Shown: positions 41,325 through 51,305, numbered from the stretch's first letter. The stretch is 64,000 bases of DNA from Pseudodesulfovibrio tunisiensis (GCF_022809775.1 NZ_CP094380.1:1-64000), one strand, 5' to 3'. The notes: generated by a model from the letters alone, not told the origin. A program made the numbers and translations.

Positions 41325-42411
41325 TCTCTACCCACAGTAGTTTGTCTTCATTCGCTAACTGGTGGCACACACCCTGCCTGTCATTCACAAGCACTCTGCC
41401 ACACAAGGCGTTCCCCGTAAGGGCAATGTCCACTGCTTTCGAGACTGTTTTTTTCACCCGTTCAAAGCCGTGTTCATGGTCAGATTCACAAACATCAACT
41501 ACACCCTGATAAATCTCATCTTGCAACGACTCATAGGTTCCGGCAGGCACATTATCTCTCGCAAAATTTCTCAGAGACTCTGCATGGTAAAACTGTTCAC
41601 GTGAACGATTGAAATGCCGCTTGATGCTAGGCCACTTATCAAGCTGAGTGACCTCTGTTATTGGCACTTTTTTGGCGTCGGAGTAGGCTTCCATTAGCTG
41701 TTGGATATATCGGCTCTCATCCTTCGCAAAGCTTGAAGGTGGAGGTGCCACGGCTGGTCGAACAGGCAGACCTCCACCAAAACGGGTAGCATGAAATGGA
41801 GTTTGCGCATGGCCCTCTACCAGTTCAGCCAGCGTCAAGCTGTCAAAGATGCTGTAGTCAAACTCTTCAAGATATGTCTTGAAAGCACCAACTAAAGGGA
41901 TTGACTTGGTGGAGGTTATCTTGTCCTTGCAGTGCTTGTCCCATGCCTCAATGAGACCTTCCCTAATCTTATCAGGGGCATTCAAAATTTTGGTGAGGGT
42001 TGTCCCGACTCCCTGAGGAGCAACAAAATAATAAGCGACAGGTGGGGTGTACTCACCCATAAACGAGTAGTATACAATCTTCCCTATCTCTACCCAACTC
42101 TTACTAGGCACAAGCGGACCATCGTAGTGCTTGCACTGAAAGTTAACCCACGGCCCTTTCACTCTGTCCTTTGTCTTGAAACCAACGACATCACACCCCA
42201 TGTCACCAGCCCCGCCATACCGCTGGACTTTGTCGAATTGTCCTTTAAGCGAGTATGTCCATTCTTCCGTGAACTCTTCCCATTCATCAGGGGAGAATAG
42301 CTTCACTTTTTGTGTCGCTGGTACAGGAATTCCGCTTTGAACCTCAGGTGATGAAAACTTACCGGGCTTTGCTTTGGCTTTGATGTCTTTGAAGCTGTCG
42401 TCATCAAGCAT
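41311..42411 (-). CDS. ABC-3C effector with a PD-(D/E)xK-like nuclease domain
   Basis: A 366-aa protein. The N-terminal 130 residues show an Mrr-like restriction fold: GDMGCDVVGF (Asp at about 74) and NFQCKHYDG (Gln-Cys-Lys at 92-94). The C-terminal half is the ABC-3C-specific helical region. When the ATPase senses invading DNA, the nuclease would cut it or the host genome. ATG at 42411 has AGTAGG upstream; TTG at 42420 would leave no spacing. It is the first gene of the three. Confidence 0.75.
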   Translation of the reverse strand: MLDDDSFKDIKAKAKPGKFSSPEVQSGIPVPATQKVKLFSPDEWEEFTEEWTYSLKGQFDKVQRYGGAGDMGCDVVGFKTKDRVKGPWVNFQCKHYDGPLVPSKSWVEIGKIVYYSFMGEYTPPVAYYFVAPQGVGTTLTKILNAPDKIREGLIEAWDKHCKDKITSTKSIPLVGAFKTYLEEFDYSIFDSLTLAELVEGHAQTPFHATRFGGGLPVRPAVAPPPSSFAKDESRYIQQLMEAYSDAKKVPITEVTQLDKWPSIKRHFNRSREQFYHAESLRNFARDNVPAGTYESLQDEIYQGVVDVCESDHEHGFERVKKTVSKAVDIALTGNALCGRVLVNDRQGVCHQLANEDKLLWVENGDD

Positions 42412-42840
42412 ACTGAGCAACCTACTGTTCGTTAGTCACTTTTTTACCCTTAAGCCGCATAGCACATACTTGTTTATATTAGTTTTGTCAGTAGCAGTAT
42501 AGACGACAAATACGTCCGATTTGCTTTAACGCGGGTCTTCAATCTGCATGGCCGATTCTAGAAAAACATATACATTTGCTTGTGCTTTTTGTCATCATTA
42601 AAGACTCATATCTTATGTTTTTTTTTTCCATTTTTTACTACAAAGATTTTGGCAGTGATCCTGTTACCCCCCTCCCAGTTTTAGCGGCCCTGAAAAGTAG
42701 AGCCTACGCAGACCTCGTCTGCCTCGTTCTAGGGGGGGCTTAGTGCCCAAACCAAAAGCAGAGTTTTTGTGCGGATGGAGGTGGCTGACAGTTTCTGGTT
42801 GCTGAATTCAGCAATGTAGTCAGAATTTGTAGTCAGTAAC
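42412..42840. other. ICE right-end non-coding region
   Basis: No gene is seen. The AT-rich part (42430-42640) must hold the promoter of the defence operon, though I cannot pick a single -35/-10 pair. A GCAGAC/GTCTGC hairpin lies at about 42710-42722. Two arm-type repeats (42813-42823 and 42826-42835) match those at the left end and mark the right terminus of the element. Confidence 0.6.
42813..42835 (+). repeat. Right arm-type repeats, ATGTAGTCAG and TTTGTAGTCA
   Basis: Two direct copies 13 bp apart, matching the decamer found three times at 39-90. They sit 48 bp from the tRNA-Ala 3' end and, with the left copies, suggest integrase arm sites on both attachment arms. Confidence 0.65.
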
Positions 42841-42872
42841 AAAAAAAGGGTTTACGCGATTTGCGTAAACCC
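42841..42872 (-). terminator. Intrinsic terminator behind tRNA-Ala
   Basis: GGGTTTACGC at 42848 pairs with GCGTAAACCC ending at 42872 around a 5-nt loop. On the minus strand seven T follow (42841-42847). It lies 10 bp beyond the tRNA CCA end and would stop tRNA transcription before it enters the element. Confidence 0.85.
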
Positions 42873-42882
42873 TTGATTTTCT

Positions 42883-42950
42883 TGGTGGAGACGAAGAGAT
42901 TTGAACTCTCGACCCCTGCCTTGCCTTGCGAAGGCAGTGCTCTCCCAGGG
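42883..42950 (-). tRNA. tRNA-Ala(CGC), 3' part intact, 5' part corrupted
   Basis: Read on the minus strand, the 3' end shows encoded CCA (42883-42885), acceptor strand CGTCTCC, a T-arm with loop TTCAAAT, and an anticodon arm with loop TTCGCAA, giving anticodon CGC. U70 is present, as expected for the G3-U70 alanine identity pair. A 5-nt duplication (CCTTG twice, near 42919-42928) disturbs the anticodon stem, and the D-arm and acceptor 5' strand run into homopolymer junk. The gene is probably normal in the organism and misread here. It is the presumed integration target. Confidence 0.75.
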
Positions 42951-43041
42951 GGGGTACGGCCCCGGGGGGGGGGGGGGGGCCCGGGGTTGGGGGGGGGGGG
43001 GGGGGGTTTTTTTTCCCTTTTTCCAAAAAAAGAAAAAAAAA
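42951..43041. other. Homopolymer junk, probable contig-join artefact
   Basis: The stretch consists of long runs of G, then T, C and A, with little else. It interrupts both the tRNA 5' half and the end of the neighbouring glycosyltransferase gene. No natural element explains it. It looks like low-quality read ends joined during assembly, so real sequence is missing here. Confidence 0.85.
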
Positions 43042-44547
43042 CGCGGTAACGCGGTTTGCGTATGTGTGGTCGCGAAGGATCAGGGCCTGCCATTCGCGTT
43101 GCAGTTCGCGGCGTTTCGGGGTGTCCTCGGCGTGGTGCGCGAACAGGGCCGGGATTTCGGCCGGAGTCATGAATGTGATCGGTTTTGTCAGCTCATCCGG
43201 GAAAATGTCGAGTCCCGGGTTCGCATCCGTGAGCAGGAAGCCGCCTGCGCACCACACGTCGAAATGGCGTTGGGTCAGCCCGGCCGGGAGCTGCATGCCG
43301 GTTATGTTCAGACTGGCCCGGGCCGTGCGGTAGACGGCCGGAAGATGTGCGTAATAGTCCAGCAGCGGGCGCACTTGAGCCGTGATGCCGTCGGTTCTGG
43401 CCCAGCGGTCGTCGCCGAATATCACGGTGTCCGGCCCGGATGCCGCGAGGCAGCGAGCCTTCCAGACGAACGAGGCGACTTCCGCGCCGACTCCGACCTT
43501 GCGTTGGTCATTGCCCGGCCACTTGCGATCCACCGGGACGTTTGCCGACCACCAGTGATAGTCGGGCCGCTCGCCGTGTTCCAGCATGGTCACGGCCTGA
43601 TCGAGCAGGGCTTCATCCGGTGACAGTCCTGCGAAATACTGTTCCTTTTTCGGAAATTCCGATCTCCCGACAAAGACGAGCCGGTCGCCGATGCCCTGTG
43701 CCGCGTCCGGCAACTGGCCGGGGGCACCAAAGAGGTCGGGGCTGGCTGCCAGAGGCAGGTGGTGCACGGAGCGGGCGCCCATGTCCTGAAGCGGCTTGAT
43801 GAACGTGCTGTCCGTGACGAACAGGTGCGCCTCCTTCCAGTATGGGGATTTTACGGAAGAGAGCAGGTGAAACGGATTGTCCACCAGCCAGATGCCGACC
43901 TCGGCTCCGGCCTCGCGCAGCAGGTTGTAGCCGAGTCCCCACGGTTCCAGTCCCTTGAAGTTCACGGATAGGAACAGGGCGGGGACGGTCACGCTGAGCA
44001 GTGGAGCAAGTTCGGTTCCGGGCGAACGTTCCAGTTTTTCCGGGTTGGGGGAGGCCACCGCGTATCCGGCCTGTTCAAAGGCAAGGGAAAGTTCTCTGCC
44101 AAGGAGGTCGCCGGGGCGCGTGGGCAGCCATATGGACTTGCGTCTGACCAGCGGCGGATGCAGAGCCACGGAAAGCCGGGCCGCGAGCGGTGCCCAGAAG
44201 CCCGGAAAAAGACGCAGGTTGGGACGGTAGCGGATCACGCAAGACGATGCGAGCAGGGCCGGAGTCACCTCTTCGGGCGACAGGTGCGTGAATTGCGCGG
44301 GGATGGATTCGGCCCATGCCGGACTTGCCTGTTTTTCGAATTCCGGGCACTCCACATAAAGGACATGGTCGGACGGCAGCTCGAACCAGTCCGCAAGTTT
44401 GTCCGGTTCCGGGCCGAGACCCAGCAGAAGCGTCCTGGCTCCCTTGGCCGGGGGGCAGCCGTGCAGCTCGAATTGTCCCTTGTCCGCCGGAACGGATTTG
44501 AGGAGGCCGAGTTCGTCCGTGATTCGCATGCGCTCGGGTCTGGTCAT
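43042..44547 (-). CDS. CgeB-like glycosyltransferase, 3' end lost in artefact
   Basis: About 500 aa are readable. The C-terminal half matches the CgeB/DUF3880-type glycosyltransferase pattern ([44 protein letters not shown] split over residues about 420-445, and the final RDHTYANRV). Such enzymes modify surface glycans or flagella. ATG at 44547 has AAGGGGAG upstream. Only a few C-terminal codons seem lost into the junk at 42951-43041; the frame reading on through it is not real. Confidence 0.8.
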
Positions 44548-44612
44548 GTGGCTCCCCTTGGCTTTTGCGGCTGTTTCGGCTAGGAATCGCACCACACAAA
44601 GGGGGGCGACCC

Positions 44613-45212
44613 ATGAAACAGTACCGCGATCATTACTTCAAACGGGCGAAAAAGGAAAACTATCCGGCCCGTTCCGTCTACAAGCTACAGGAGATGGACA
44701 AACGTTTCCATCTTTTCCGCAAGGGCCAGAACGTGCTCGATCTGGGCGCGGCTCCGGGCTCATGGACCCTGTTCGCAGGCAAGAAGGTCGGCGCGGAAGG
44801 CCGGGTGCTGGGCGTGGACATCCAGTCCACGGAAACCGAATTCCCGGCGAACATCACGTTTTTGCAGGCCGATGCATTCGAGGATTCCCCGGAGCTGCTG
44901 GCCGCCATGGAACCGTTGTTCCCCTTTGACCTCGTCATCAGCGACATGGCCCCCAAGACCACGGGCGTGAAGTTCACGGATCAGGCCAACTCTCTGGAAC
45001 TCTGCGAACGCGCTTTCGAGGTCGCCACCCGGCGGCTGGTCAAGGGCGGGCATTTCGTGGTCAAGATATTTGAAGGTCCGGACACAAAGGCCTACATTGA
45101 CGGGGTGCGTCCGTATTTCAGCAAGGTCAAGGTGTTCAAGCCCAAGAGTTCCCGCGCGGAAAGCAAGGAGACCTTCATTCTCGGGCTTGGCTTTAAGGGA
45201 GTTGAGGGGTAA
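44613..45212 (+). CDS. rlmE: 23S rRNA 2'-O-methyltransferase RlmE (FtsJ)
   Basis: A 199-aa SAM-dependent methyltransferase acting on U2552 of 23S rRNA. The SAM site [10 protein letters not shown] is at about 42-51. The K-D-K-E tetrad is visible as Lys in SVYKLQE, Asp in VISDMAPK, Lys in FVVKIFEG and Glu in SKETF. GGGGGG-type Shine-Dalgarno lies before ATG 44613. Divergent from the glycosyltransferase. Confidence 0.95.
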   Translation: MKQYRDHYFKRAKKENYPARSVYKLQEMDKRFHLFRKGQNVLDLGAAPGSWTLFAGKKVGAEGRVLGVDIQSTETEFPANITFLQADAFEDSPELLAAMEPLFPFDLVISDMAPKTTGVKFTDQANSLELCERAFEVATRRLVKGGHFVVKIFEGPDTKAYIDGVRPYFSKVKVFKPKSSRAESKETFILGLGFKGVEG

Positions 45213-45266
45213 TCTACCCGGTCAACTTGGAATCAGGAAGAATATTTTCGGCATACAGGAGGATTT

Positions 45267-46013
45267 ATGGCTGGACACAGTAAATGGGCGAACATTCAGC
45301 ACAGGAAGGGGCGTCAGGACGCCAAGAAGGCGAAATTCTTCACCAAGGCCGCCAAGGACATCATTCTTGCGGCCAAGGCTGGCGGCGGCAACCCCGAAGA
45401 CAACTCCACCCTGCGTCTGGCCATCCAGAAGGCCAAGGCCGTGAACCTGCCCAAGGACAAGATCGAGAACGCCATCAAGAAGGGTACCGGCGAACTGGCT
45501 GGCGGCGACATCGCGGAAGTGATGTACGAGGGCTATGGCCCGAACGGCGTGGCCCTGCTCATTGATGCCGCCACGGACAACAAGAACCGTACCGTTGCTG
45601 AAATCCGTCACATTCTGAACAAGAACAACGGCAGCATGGGCGAAGCCGGTTCCGTTGCCTGGATGTTCAACAAGAAGGGCGTGTTCATTTTCTCCAAGGA
45701 AAACGCCACTGAAGATGCACTGATGGAAGTTGGGCTGGAGGCCGGTGCCGAAGACATCATCGACGACGGCGACAGCTTCACCGTACAGACCGCGCTTGGC
45801 GATTTCATGGTCGTGAAGGAAGCGTTCGACGCTGCGGAAATGGTCTACGAGTCCGCCGAGGTTTCCCAGGTCCCTGACACCATGCTGGAAGTGGACAAGG
45901 ATACCGGCCTCAAGGTCATCAGGCTCATGGACGCTCTGGAAGACAACGAAGACGTGCAGAAGGTCTACGTGAACGCGGACTTTCCCGACGACGTCTTCGA
46001 CGATCTCGACTAG
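45267..46013 (+). CDS. yebC: YebC/PmpR-family regulator or ribosome factor
   Basis: A 248-aa protein with the family start MAGHSKWANIQHRKGRQD and typical middle EVMYEGYGPNGVALLI. Members were described as transcriptional regulators, and the family is also linked to easing ribosome stalling at proline stretches. The GGAGG site at 45258 is strong. It precedes ruvC by 3 bp, the classic yebC-ruvCAB arrangement. Confidence 0.95.
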   Translation: MAGHSKWANIQHRKGRQDAKKAKFFTKAAKDIILAAKAGGGNPEDNSTLRLAIQKAKAVNLPKDKIENAIKKGTGELAGGDIAEVMYEGYGPNGVALLIDAATDNKNRTVAEIRHILNKNNGSMGEAGSVAWMFNKKGVFIFSKENATEDALMEVGLEAGAEDIIDDGDSFTVQTALGDFMVVKEAFDAAEMVYESAEVSQVPDTMLEVDKDTGLKVIRLMDALEDNEDVQKVYVNADFPDDVFDDLD

Positions 46014-46016
46014 TTC

Positions 46017-46523
46017 ATGAGCCGGGAAAGCGGAATCGTCGTCCTCGGTCTGGACCCGGGCTCCCGGGTCACGGGCTATGGTATTGTCCTGGAACGCTCC
46101 GGGCAGGCCGAACTCCTTGCCGCAGGGACCATCCGCACTCCGGTAAAGAAGCAGATGGCCGCCCGGTTGGGCGTGATTTACGATCAGCTTCGCGATTTGA
46201 TCGTGGAACACGGCCCGGCCGAGGCCGCCATTGAAAACGTTTTTGTTTCCAAGAACCCTTCCAGTGCCCTGAAACTCGGTCAGGCGCGCGGTGCTGCCAT
46301 GGCCTGCTGCGCCATGCACGGTCTGTCCGTTGCCGAGTACGAGCCTTCCAAGATCAAGAAAAACCTCGTGGGGCTGGGCAATGCGCCCAAGTCGCAGGTC
46401 GCTTTCATGGTTGCGCATTGTCTGGGGGTGACCCGGCCGGACTGGGCCGAGGATACCTCGGACGCGCTTGCCGTGGCCATCTGCCATCTGAACGAGCGGC
46501 GCATGCGCAAACTGTGCGGATAG
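46017..46523 (+). CDS. ruvC: Holliday junction resolvase RuvC
   Basis: A 168-aa RNase-H-fold nuclease. Acidic active-site residues are seen in LGLDPGSRVTGYG (Asp), AAIENVFVSKN (Glu), and EDTSDALAVAICH (Asp). Normal length. It cuts junctions moved by RuvAB. A 108-bp gap to ruvA contains no recognisable gene. Confidence 0.96.
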   Translation: MSRESGIVVLGLDPGSRVTGYGIVLERSGQAELLAAGTIRTPVKKQMAARLGVIYDQLRDLIVEHGPAEAAIENVFVSKNPSSALKLGQARGAAMACCAMHGLSVAEYEPSKIKKNLVGLGNAPKSQVAFMVAHCLGVTRPDWAEDTSDALAVAICHLNERRMRKLCG

Positions 46524-46631
46524 CGACCGGTCGGCCACGTCCTGCTTCGGCTTGAATATCCCGGTGCACAATGGCATAAGGGGTCGAGCCGGAACGCTTT
46601 TTCCTTTCCGCAGATCGAACGGAGGCTTTTC

Positions 46632-47249
46632 ATGATCGCATATCTTCAGGGCACGCTGCTGTCCGCCGGGGAATTTTCGCTCGTGCTGCTCACGCCGGGC
46701 GGCGTGGGATACGAAGTGGCCGCGCCTGCGTCCGTTCTGGCCAGGCTGCCTGCCAAGGGCGGCGAAGTCACGCTTTTCGTGCACACGCAGGTGGGAGAAA
46801 AAGCTATTGACCTGTACGGCTTTCTGACAGCCGATGATCTCGATCTGTTCCGTACCCTGATCTCCATCGACAAGCTCGGCCCGAAAAAGGCGCTGGCCAT
46901 TCTCGGCCGGTTCGACGGCGATCATCTGCGGGAAATCGCGTTTCGCGAGGACGTGAAGACCCTGTCCACGGTTCCGGGCATCGGTCCCAAGTCTGCGCGT
47001 CAGATATTGTGGAATCTCAAGGAAAAGGTCGAGAAGCTCAAGCCTTCCCTGTCCGGCGGGGCGGTGCCTTCCATGCCGACCGGGCCGCAGGGCGAATACA
47101 TGGACGCGCTTGCAGGCCTCAAGGGGCTGGGCTACTCTGAGGATGAGGCCCGGCCTCTGGTAAAGGAAGTTTTTGAAGCGGAACCTGACCTTGATGCTGC
47201 CGGAGCCATCCGGCAGGTGCTCAGGAAAATTGCGGCGGCCCGTTCATGA
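46632..47249 (+). CDS. ruvA: Holliday junction branch-migration protein RuvA
   Basis: A 205-aa protein. OB-fold N-terminus ([10 protein letters not shown]), tandem helix-hairpin-helix motifs ([16 protein letters not shown] and [16 protein letters not shown]), and a C-terminal UBA-like domain ([14 protein letters not shown]) that contacts RuvB. Its stop overlaps ruvB. GGAGG lies upstream. Confidence 0.96.
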   Translation: MIAYLQGTLLSAGEFSLVLLTPGGVGYEVAAPASVLARLPAKGGEVTLFVHTQVGEKAIDLYGFLTADDLDLFRTLISIDKLGPKKALAILGRFDGDHLREIAFREDVKTLSTVPGIGPKSARQILWNLKEKVEKLKPSLSGGAVPSMPTGPQGEYMDALAGLKGLGYSEDEARPLVKEVFEAEPDLDAAGAIRQVLRKIAAARS

Positions 47250-48232
47250 AGTCGACTCTCCCCGAGGAAAACGTTCGTCCCAGACATCTGTCCGATTTCA
47301 TCGGTCAGGAAGATTTGCGTGACAATCTTCAGGTGTTCATCCGTGCGGCCACGGAGCGCGGCAAGCCTCTGGACCACACCCTTTTCTATGGCAATCCCGG
47401 TTTGGGCAAGACCACTTTGGCCCGGATCATGGCCAGCGAACTGGGCGTGAACATGGTGTCCACGTCCGGCCCGGTGCTGGAGCGTTCCGGTGATCTGGCC
47501 GCCATTCTCACGAATCTGGATCGCGGCGACATTCTGTTCGTGGACGAGATTCATCGCATGCCCGCCACGGTGGAGGAAGTGCTGTACCCGGCCATGGAGG
47601 ATTTCCAGATCGATCTGGTCATCGGTTCCGGTCCGGGCGCGCGCACGGTCAAGCTGGACATCGAGCCGTTCACCCTTGTTGGTGCGACAACGCGCCTCGG
47701 CCTGCTTACGTCGCCATTGCGCGATCGGTTCGGCTGCATTTTCCGCATAGAGTTCTACAGCCCCGAGGAACTTGCCGAGATCGTCCGAAGATCGTCGAAG
47801 ATTCTCGGCGTGGAGGTCGATCCCGAGGGCGCACTGACCATCGGTCGTCGTTCGCGCGGCACTCCGCGCATTGCCAACCGTTTGCTGCGTCGTGTTCGCG
47901 ACTATGCCCATGTGCACAACAACGGCGTGGTTTCGCAGGAAATCGCGGACATGGCGCTCCAGCGTCTGGACGTGGACGACTTCGGTCTGGACCACATGGA
48001 CCGCAAAATCCTGTCACTGGTGGTGGAGACCTTCGGAGGCGGCCCTGTCGGGGTCAAGACTCTGGCCGCAGCCTGCTCCGAAGAGGTGCGCACCATCGAA
48101 GACATCTACGAGCCATACCTCATCCAGTGCGGGTTTCTGAAACGCACCCCGCGCGGCCGCGTGGCCACGGCCAAGGCATACAAGCACCTCAAGCTGCGCT
48201 ACGAAGGCGAGGATCAGCGCAAGCTGTTCTAG
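47246..48232 (+). CDS. ruvB: Holliday junction helicase RuvB
   Basis: A 328-aa AAA+ motor. Walker [10 protein letters not shown] (about 50-58), Walker [11 protein letters not shown] (about 94-103), sensor 1 [10 protein letters not shown] and the arginine finger region PLRDRFG. A winged helix C-terminus ([13 protein letters not shown]) follows. It is the last gene of the yebC-ruvCAB cluster. Confidence 0.97.
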   Translation: MKSTLPEENVRPRHLSDFIGQEDLRDNLQVFIRAATERGKPLDHTLFYGNPGLGKTTLARIMASELGVNMVSTSGPVLERSGDLAAILTNLDRGDILFVDEIHRMPATVEEVLYPAMEDFQIDLVIGSGPGARTVKLDIEPFTLVGATTRLGLLTSPLRDRFGCIFRIEFYSPEELAEIVRRSSKILGVEVDPEGALTIGRRSRGTPRIANRLLRRVRDYAHVHNNGVVSQEIADMALQRLDVDDFGLDHMDRKILSLVVETFGGGPVGVKTLAAACSEEVRTIEDIYEPYLIQCGFLKRTPRGRVATAKAYKHLKLRYEGEDQRKLF

Positions 48233-48264
48233 CAGTCTGCACCGTCGGTGTTTTCGACGGCCTG

Positions 48265-48483
48265 CTAGTATTCCTCGTCCCGACTCGGCTTGCCCTTTCC
48301 CGAGATCAGCCTGCCACAATTGTTGCAGGCCTGACTGTCCCAACCCGGGGTCGCGCCCTCGCGATCCAGCTCCACTTCATTCTTGTAGCCGCAGGCCGCG
48401 CAGATTACCCGGGCCACCTGCCTGTCTGGATCGTATTCATACTGCTTGCCGCCGACGGTTACGGTTCCGGTGTATTCGCTCAT
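48265..48483 (-). CDS. Small zinc-ribbon protein
   Basis: A 72-aa protein with CAAC and CNNC pairs (residues about 28-31 and 51-54) that would bind one zinc. GGGAGG precedes ATG 48483. It is convergent with ruvB, 32 bp apart. No specific function can be assigned. Confidence 0.7.
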   Translation of the reverse strand: MSEYTGTVTVGGKQYEYDPDRQVARVICAACGYKNEVELDREGATPGWDSQACNNCGRLISGKGKPSRDEEY

Positions 48484-48693
48484 GATTGCCTCCCTCGGAT
48501 TTGATTCAAGAATACCGTTGCCCGCGTTGTACGGCAAATGATTGTTGACGATTTTCCATGCCGTTTTTGCATGAGGCCGGTGAAAGCCGTGTTTTTTGGT
48601 GGACAGGGATCGGGAAAGCGACTACATCAGCGCGGTACCTGATGAAAGGGCGTTCTGCTCTTCATGTTTATTCAATAATAACGGTTTGTTGCC

Positions 48694-49146
48694 ATGAAAA
48701 TTGTCACGGGGTGGCGCGAGGTTGTGTCCCTGCCCGGACTCGGGATCGAGTCCATTCGGGCCAAGGTGGATACCGGGGCCAAGACCTGCGCGTTGCATGC
48801 TTGTTTTATTGATGAATTCTTGCGCGACCAGCAATTGTGGGTCCGATTCGGCGTGCATCCCCGCCGCAATCGGGAAGACTTGCTCGTGGAGTGCGAGGCT
48901 TGTGTCTCGGATCGCCGCAGCGTGATGAATTCCGGCGGGGGCAGGGAGTTTCGGTATGTGATCATGACCGAGGTCTGGCTCGGTTCGCTGCGTCAGTGCG
49001 CGGAGATCACCTTGGCAAATCGCGAGGATTTGTCCTACCGCATGCTGCTTGGCAGGAATTTTCTGCGTGGAACATGTCTTGTCGATTCGGAACTGTCCTA
49101 CGTGCTTGGCAAAAAGCCGCCGCGCCGTTCGGGAGAAATGAAATGA
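48694..49146 (+). CDS. RimK-associated retropepsin-like zinc protease
   Basis: A 150-aa protein starting [30 protein letters not shown]; the D-T-G near residues 26-28 is the aspartic-protease-like core of the family long annotated as ATP-dependent zinc protease (DUF785). Such proteins are commonly paired with RimK-type ligases, and rimK follows here with a 4-bp overlap. It may trim what the ligase adds. Confidence 0.85.
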   Translation: MKIVTGWREVVSLPGLGIESIRAKVDTGAKTCALHACFIDEFLRDQQLWVRFGVHPRRNREDLLVECEACVSDRRSVMNSGGGREFRYVIMTEVWLGSLRQCAEITLANREDLSYRMLLGRNFLRGTCLVDSELSYVLGKKPPRRSGEMK

Positions 49147-50048
49147 AGATCGTGATTCTGTCCCGCAAGCGGGAACTCTACTCCACCCGTCGTCTCGTGG
49201 AGGCCGCCGAGGAACGCGGACATGTGGTGCGGGTCATCAATCCGCTTCGGTGCTACATGAACATCACCGCGCACAATCCCCGTGTCTGCTACAAGGGCGA
49301 ATGTCTGGACGACGTGCAGGCCGTGATTCCGCGCATTGGCGCGTCCATCACCTTTTACGGCACCGCGGTCGTGCGCCAGTTCGAGATGATGGGCATCTAC
49401 TGCCTGAACGAGTCCGTGGCCATCACCCGTTCGCGCGACAAGCTGCGCAGCCTGCAGCTTCTGGCCCGCAAGGGCATCGGCCTGCCCGTGACCGGGTTTG
49501 CCAACTCCACCATGTACACGGATGACCTCATCGAACTGGTGGGCGGTCCGCCTCTGGTGGTCAAGCTGCTGGAGGGCACGCAGGGCGTGGGGGTTGTGCT
49601 GGCCGAGACCCAGCAGGCAGCGGAAAGCGTGATCGACGCGTTTCGCGGCCTCAAGGCGAACTTCATTGTTCAGGAGTACATTCAGGAAGCCAGAGGCGCG
49701 GACATTCGCTGTTTCGTGGTGGGCGGCAAGGTGGTCGCGTCCATGAAGCGGCAGGGCAAGGAAGGGGAGTTCCGTTCCAATCTGCATCGTGGAGGCAAGG
49801 CCACATCCGTGAGGATCACGCCCGAGGAACGCTCCACGGCGGTGCGCGCCGCAAGGATCATGGGGCTGAGTGTTGCCGGCGTGGACCTGCTCCGTTCCAA
49901 TCACGGTCCAGTGGTCATGGAAGTCAATTCCTCGCCCGGGATCGAGGGCATCGAGCATGCCACGGGCAAGGACATTGCCGGAACCATCATCGAATACATC
50001 GAGAAGAATGCGCGACCCAATTGCACGGCGACCCGGGGCAAGGGCTAG
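49143..50048 (+). CDS. rimK: RimK-type ATP-grasp glutamate ligase
   Basis: A 301-aa ATP-grasp ligase ([48 protein letters not shown], the metal-binding [15 protein letters not shown]). In E. coli RimK adds glutamates to ribosomal protein S6; other members modify different substrates. The partner protease is fused by overlap upstream. Confidence 0.93.
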   Translation: MKIVILSRKRELYSTRRLVEAAEERGHVVRVINPLRCYMNITAHNPRVCYKGECLDDVQAVIPRIGASITFYGTAVVRQFEMMGIYCLNESVAITRSRDKLRSLQLLARKGIGLPVTGFANSTMYTDDLIELVGGPPLVVKLLEGTQGVGVVLAETQQAAESVIDAFRGLKANFIVQEYIQEARGADIRCFVVGGKVVASMKRQGKEGEFRSNLHRGGKATSVRITPEERSTAVRAARIMGLSVAGVDLLRSNHGPVVMEVNSSPGIEGIEHATGKDIAGTIIEYIEKNARPNCTATRGKG

Positions 50049-50122
50049 CTGACTGCGTCGGTAAAGCGATTTGTCCTTTGGGCAACGAACCGGGCACGCT
50101 CTTTCGGATGCTGCGAAAATAT

Positions 50123-50165
50123 GGGCCGGGACAATGCGAACAGGCATTGCTCCGGCCCTTTTCTT
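50123..50165 (+). terminator. Intrinsic terminator after rimK
   Basis: GGGCCGG (50124-50130 region) pairs with CCGGCCC ending at 50158, with inner AATGC/GCATT pairing, and TTTTCTT follows. It lies between convergent rimK and the solute-binding protein gene and can serve the plus strand best. Confidence 0.8.
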
Positions 50166-50186
50166 GTCGGGAGACGTTGTGCTGTC

Positions 50187-51096
50187 CTACTCGGCGGGCT
50201 CATTGGCGTTGGCATCAAGAAATGCCTGTGCCGGTTTTTGCATGAGCTGTTTGTAGTGGCGATCGAAATCAGGGCGCAAATCCTGGGGAATCCATGTTGC
50301 AAGCAGGTCATGGAGCCGCCCGGAAACAATCTCCCGGGCGAGTATCTCATCGATGCGGTACAACATGTGCCTGCCCCATGCATCGCGGGGACCGGCCATG
50401 TACCCGGGCGTGAATTCCGGTTCGGCCTCCAGCGCCGGAACAATGGCGATCTGATCGCCAATGCCCATCTGGTTGACGAGATAGGCCGTGGCCGTGGGGT
50501 CGAAGACGGTCCAGTCCACCCGTCCCTTGATGAGCATGGTGAACATGTGCCGGATGCCCTGCGTGTTGGGCAGGGCCACGGTTCTTGCGCGATGTATGTA
50601 TTTGTTCAGGAAGGGCTGCATCCGGCCGTAGTCCACGCGGGGCATGTATCCGAAGATCAGGTCCGGGGTGGAAAGAAGGCCCTTGAGGGAGGCCTTGCCC
50701 GTGGGGGCGAGTCGGTCCCGGTCCCGAGCGCGGATGGCGACCATGGAGCCCACGGCAAGGCGGCAGGGCACCGTGCCGAATTGCATGAATTTTTCCCGCT
50801 TCGCGCTTTTTGAGCACGCCGGCGGCGATGCATTGGCCATGGTCGGTGATGTCGCTCAGTATGCGCTTGGGCGAAGCCGCGATGCGGGTGTGGCGGTATT
50901 CGGGTAGCTGCTTTTGCAGCATGTCCTGAAGCTCAACGCCGTATCCCCTTACTGTGCCGTCGATCTCCATGAACATGGGCGGCAGGATGAAATATGGCCA
51001 TGTCACCAGACTGTCGCCGGTCCGGGCATTGGCGGCCGGGCCGGACAGGAGGATGACCGCAAGCAGGATGGAGATCGGAAGCAAGTGTCTGCGCAT
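50187..51096 (-). CDS. Periplasmic solute-binding-like protein, frameshifted
   Basis: Two frames together make one exported protein of about 302 aa. The first part has a signal peptide (cleaved near residue 24, ANART) and a SBP_bac_3-like start (YFILPPMFMEIDG, RGYGVELQDML). It runs to GVLKK. The second resumes at EKFMQFGTVPC and continues to the end. Removing one base of the TT at 50800-50801 gives a continuous KKREREKF. The fold resembles the amino-acid-binding-like TIGR02285 family. Sequencing error or recent pseudogene. Confidence 0.75.
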
Positions 51097-51233
51097 ACAA
51101 AAACCTTTTTCCCAGCAATACTATGAAGGATTGGTTCCAGCAAGACCCGATTCCGGGGAGCGGACCTTGATGATTTCCGTTTCTGGGAGTCCGATTGGGA
51201 TTGACTCGATTCCATGGGGCTTGTATTCGAATT

Positions 51234-51305
51234 CAGCCAAAGCCAAACCCGCTGCGAAGCGGGGACGGAAAGCCACGGGTCTCACGAAGACAGCCGGGTT
51301 GCCGA
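51234..51305 (+). ncRNA. GEMM-I cyclic-dinucleotide riboswitch
   Basis: The segment carries the GEMM-I core in order: GCCAAACCCGC, a GAAG-type hairpin loop, GGGGACGGAAAGCCACGGGTC, a short hairpin, then GACAGCCGGGTTGCCG. This matches c-di-GMP-I riboswitch aptamers; variants of the same class in deltaproteobacteria sense 3',3'-cGAMP, and I cannot settle the ligand. No gene follows on this strand: a terminator lies at 51441-51482 and the next gene is convergent. The aptamer therefore looks like a free-standing RNA. The 408 bp around it (51097-51504) contain no protein gene. Confidence 0.85.

Noticed and set aside
42820..43040. Proline-rich C-terminal tail reading on from the glycosyltransferase
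   Set aside because: It is read through homopolymer junk and then the tRNA and terminator; not a real protein part.
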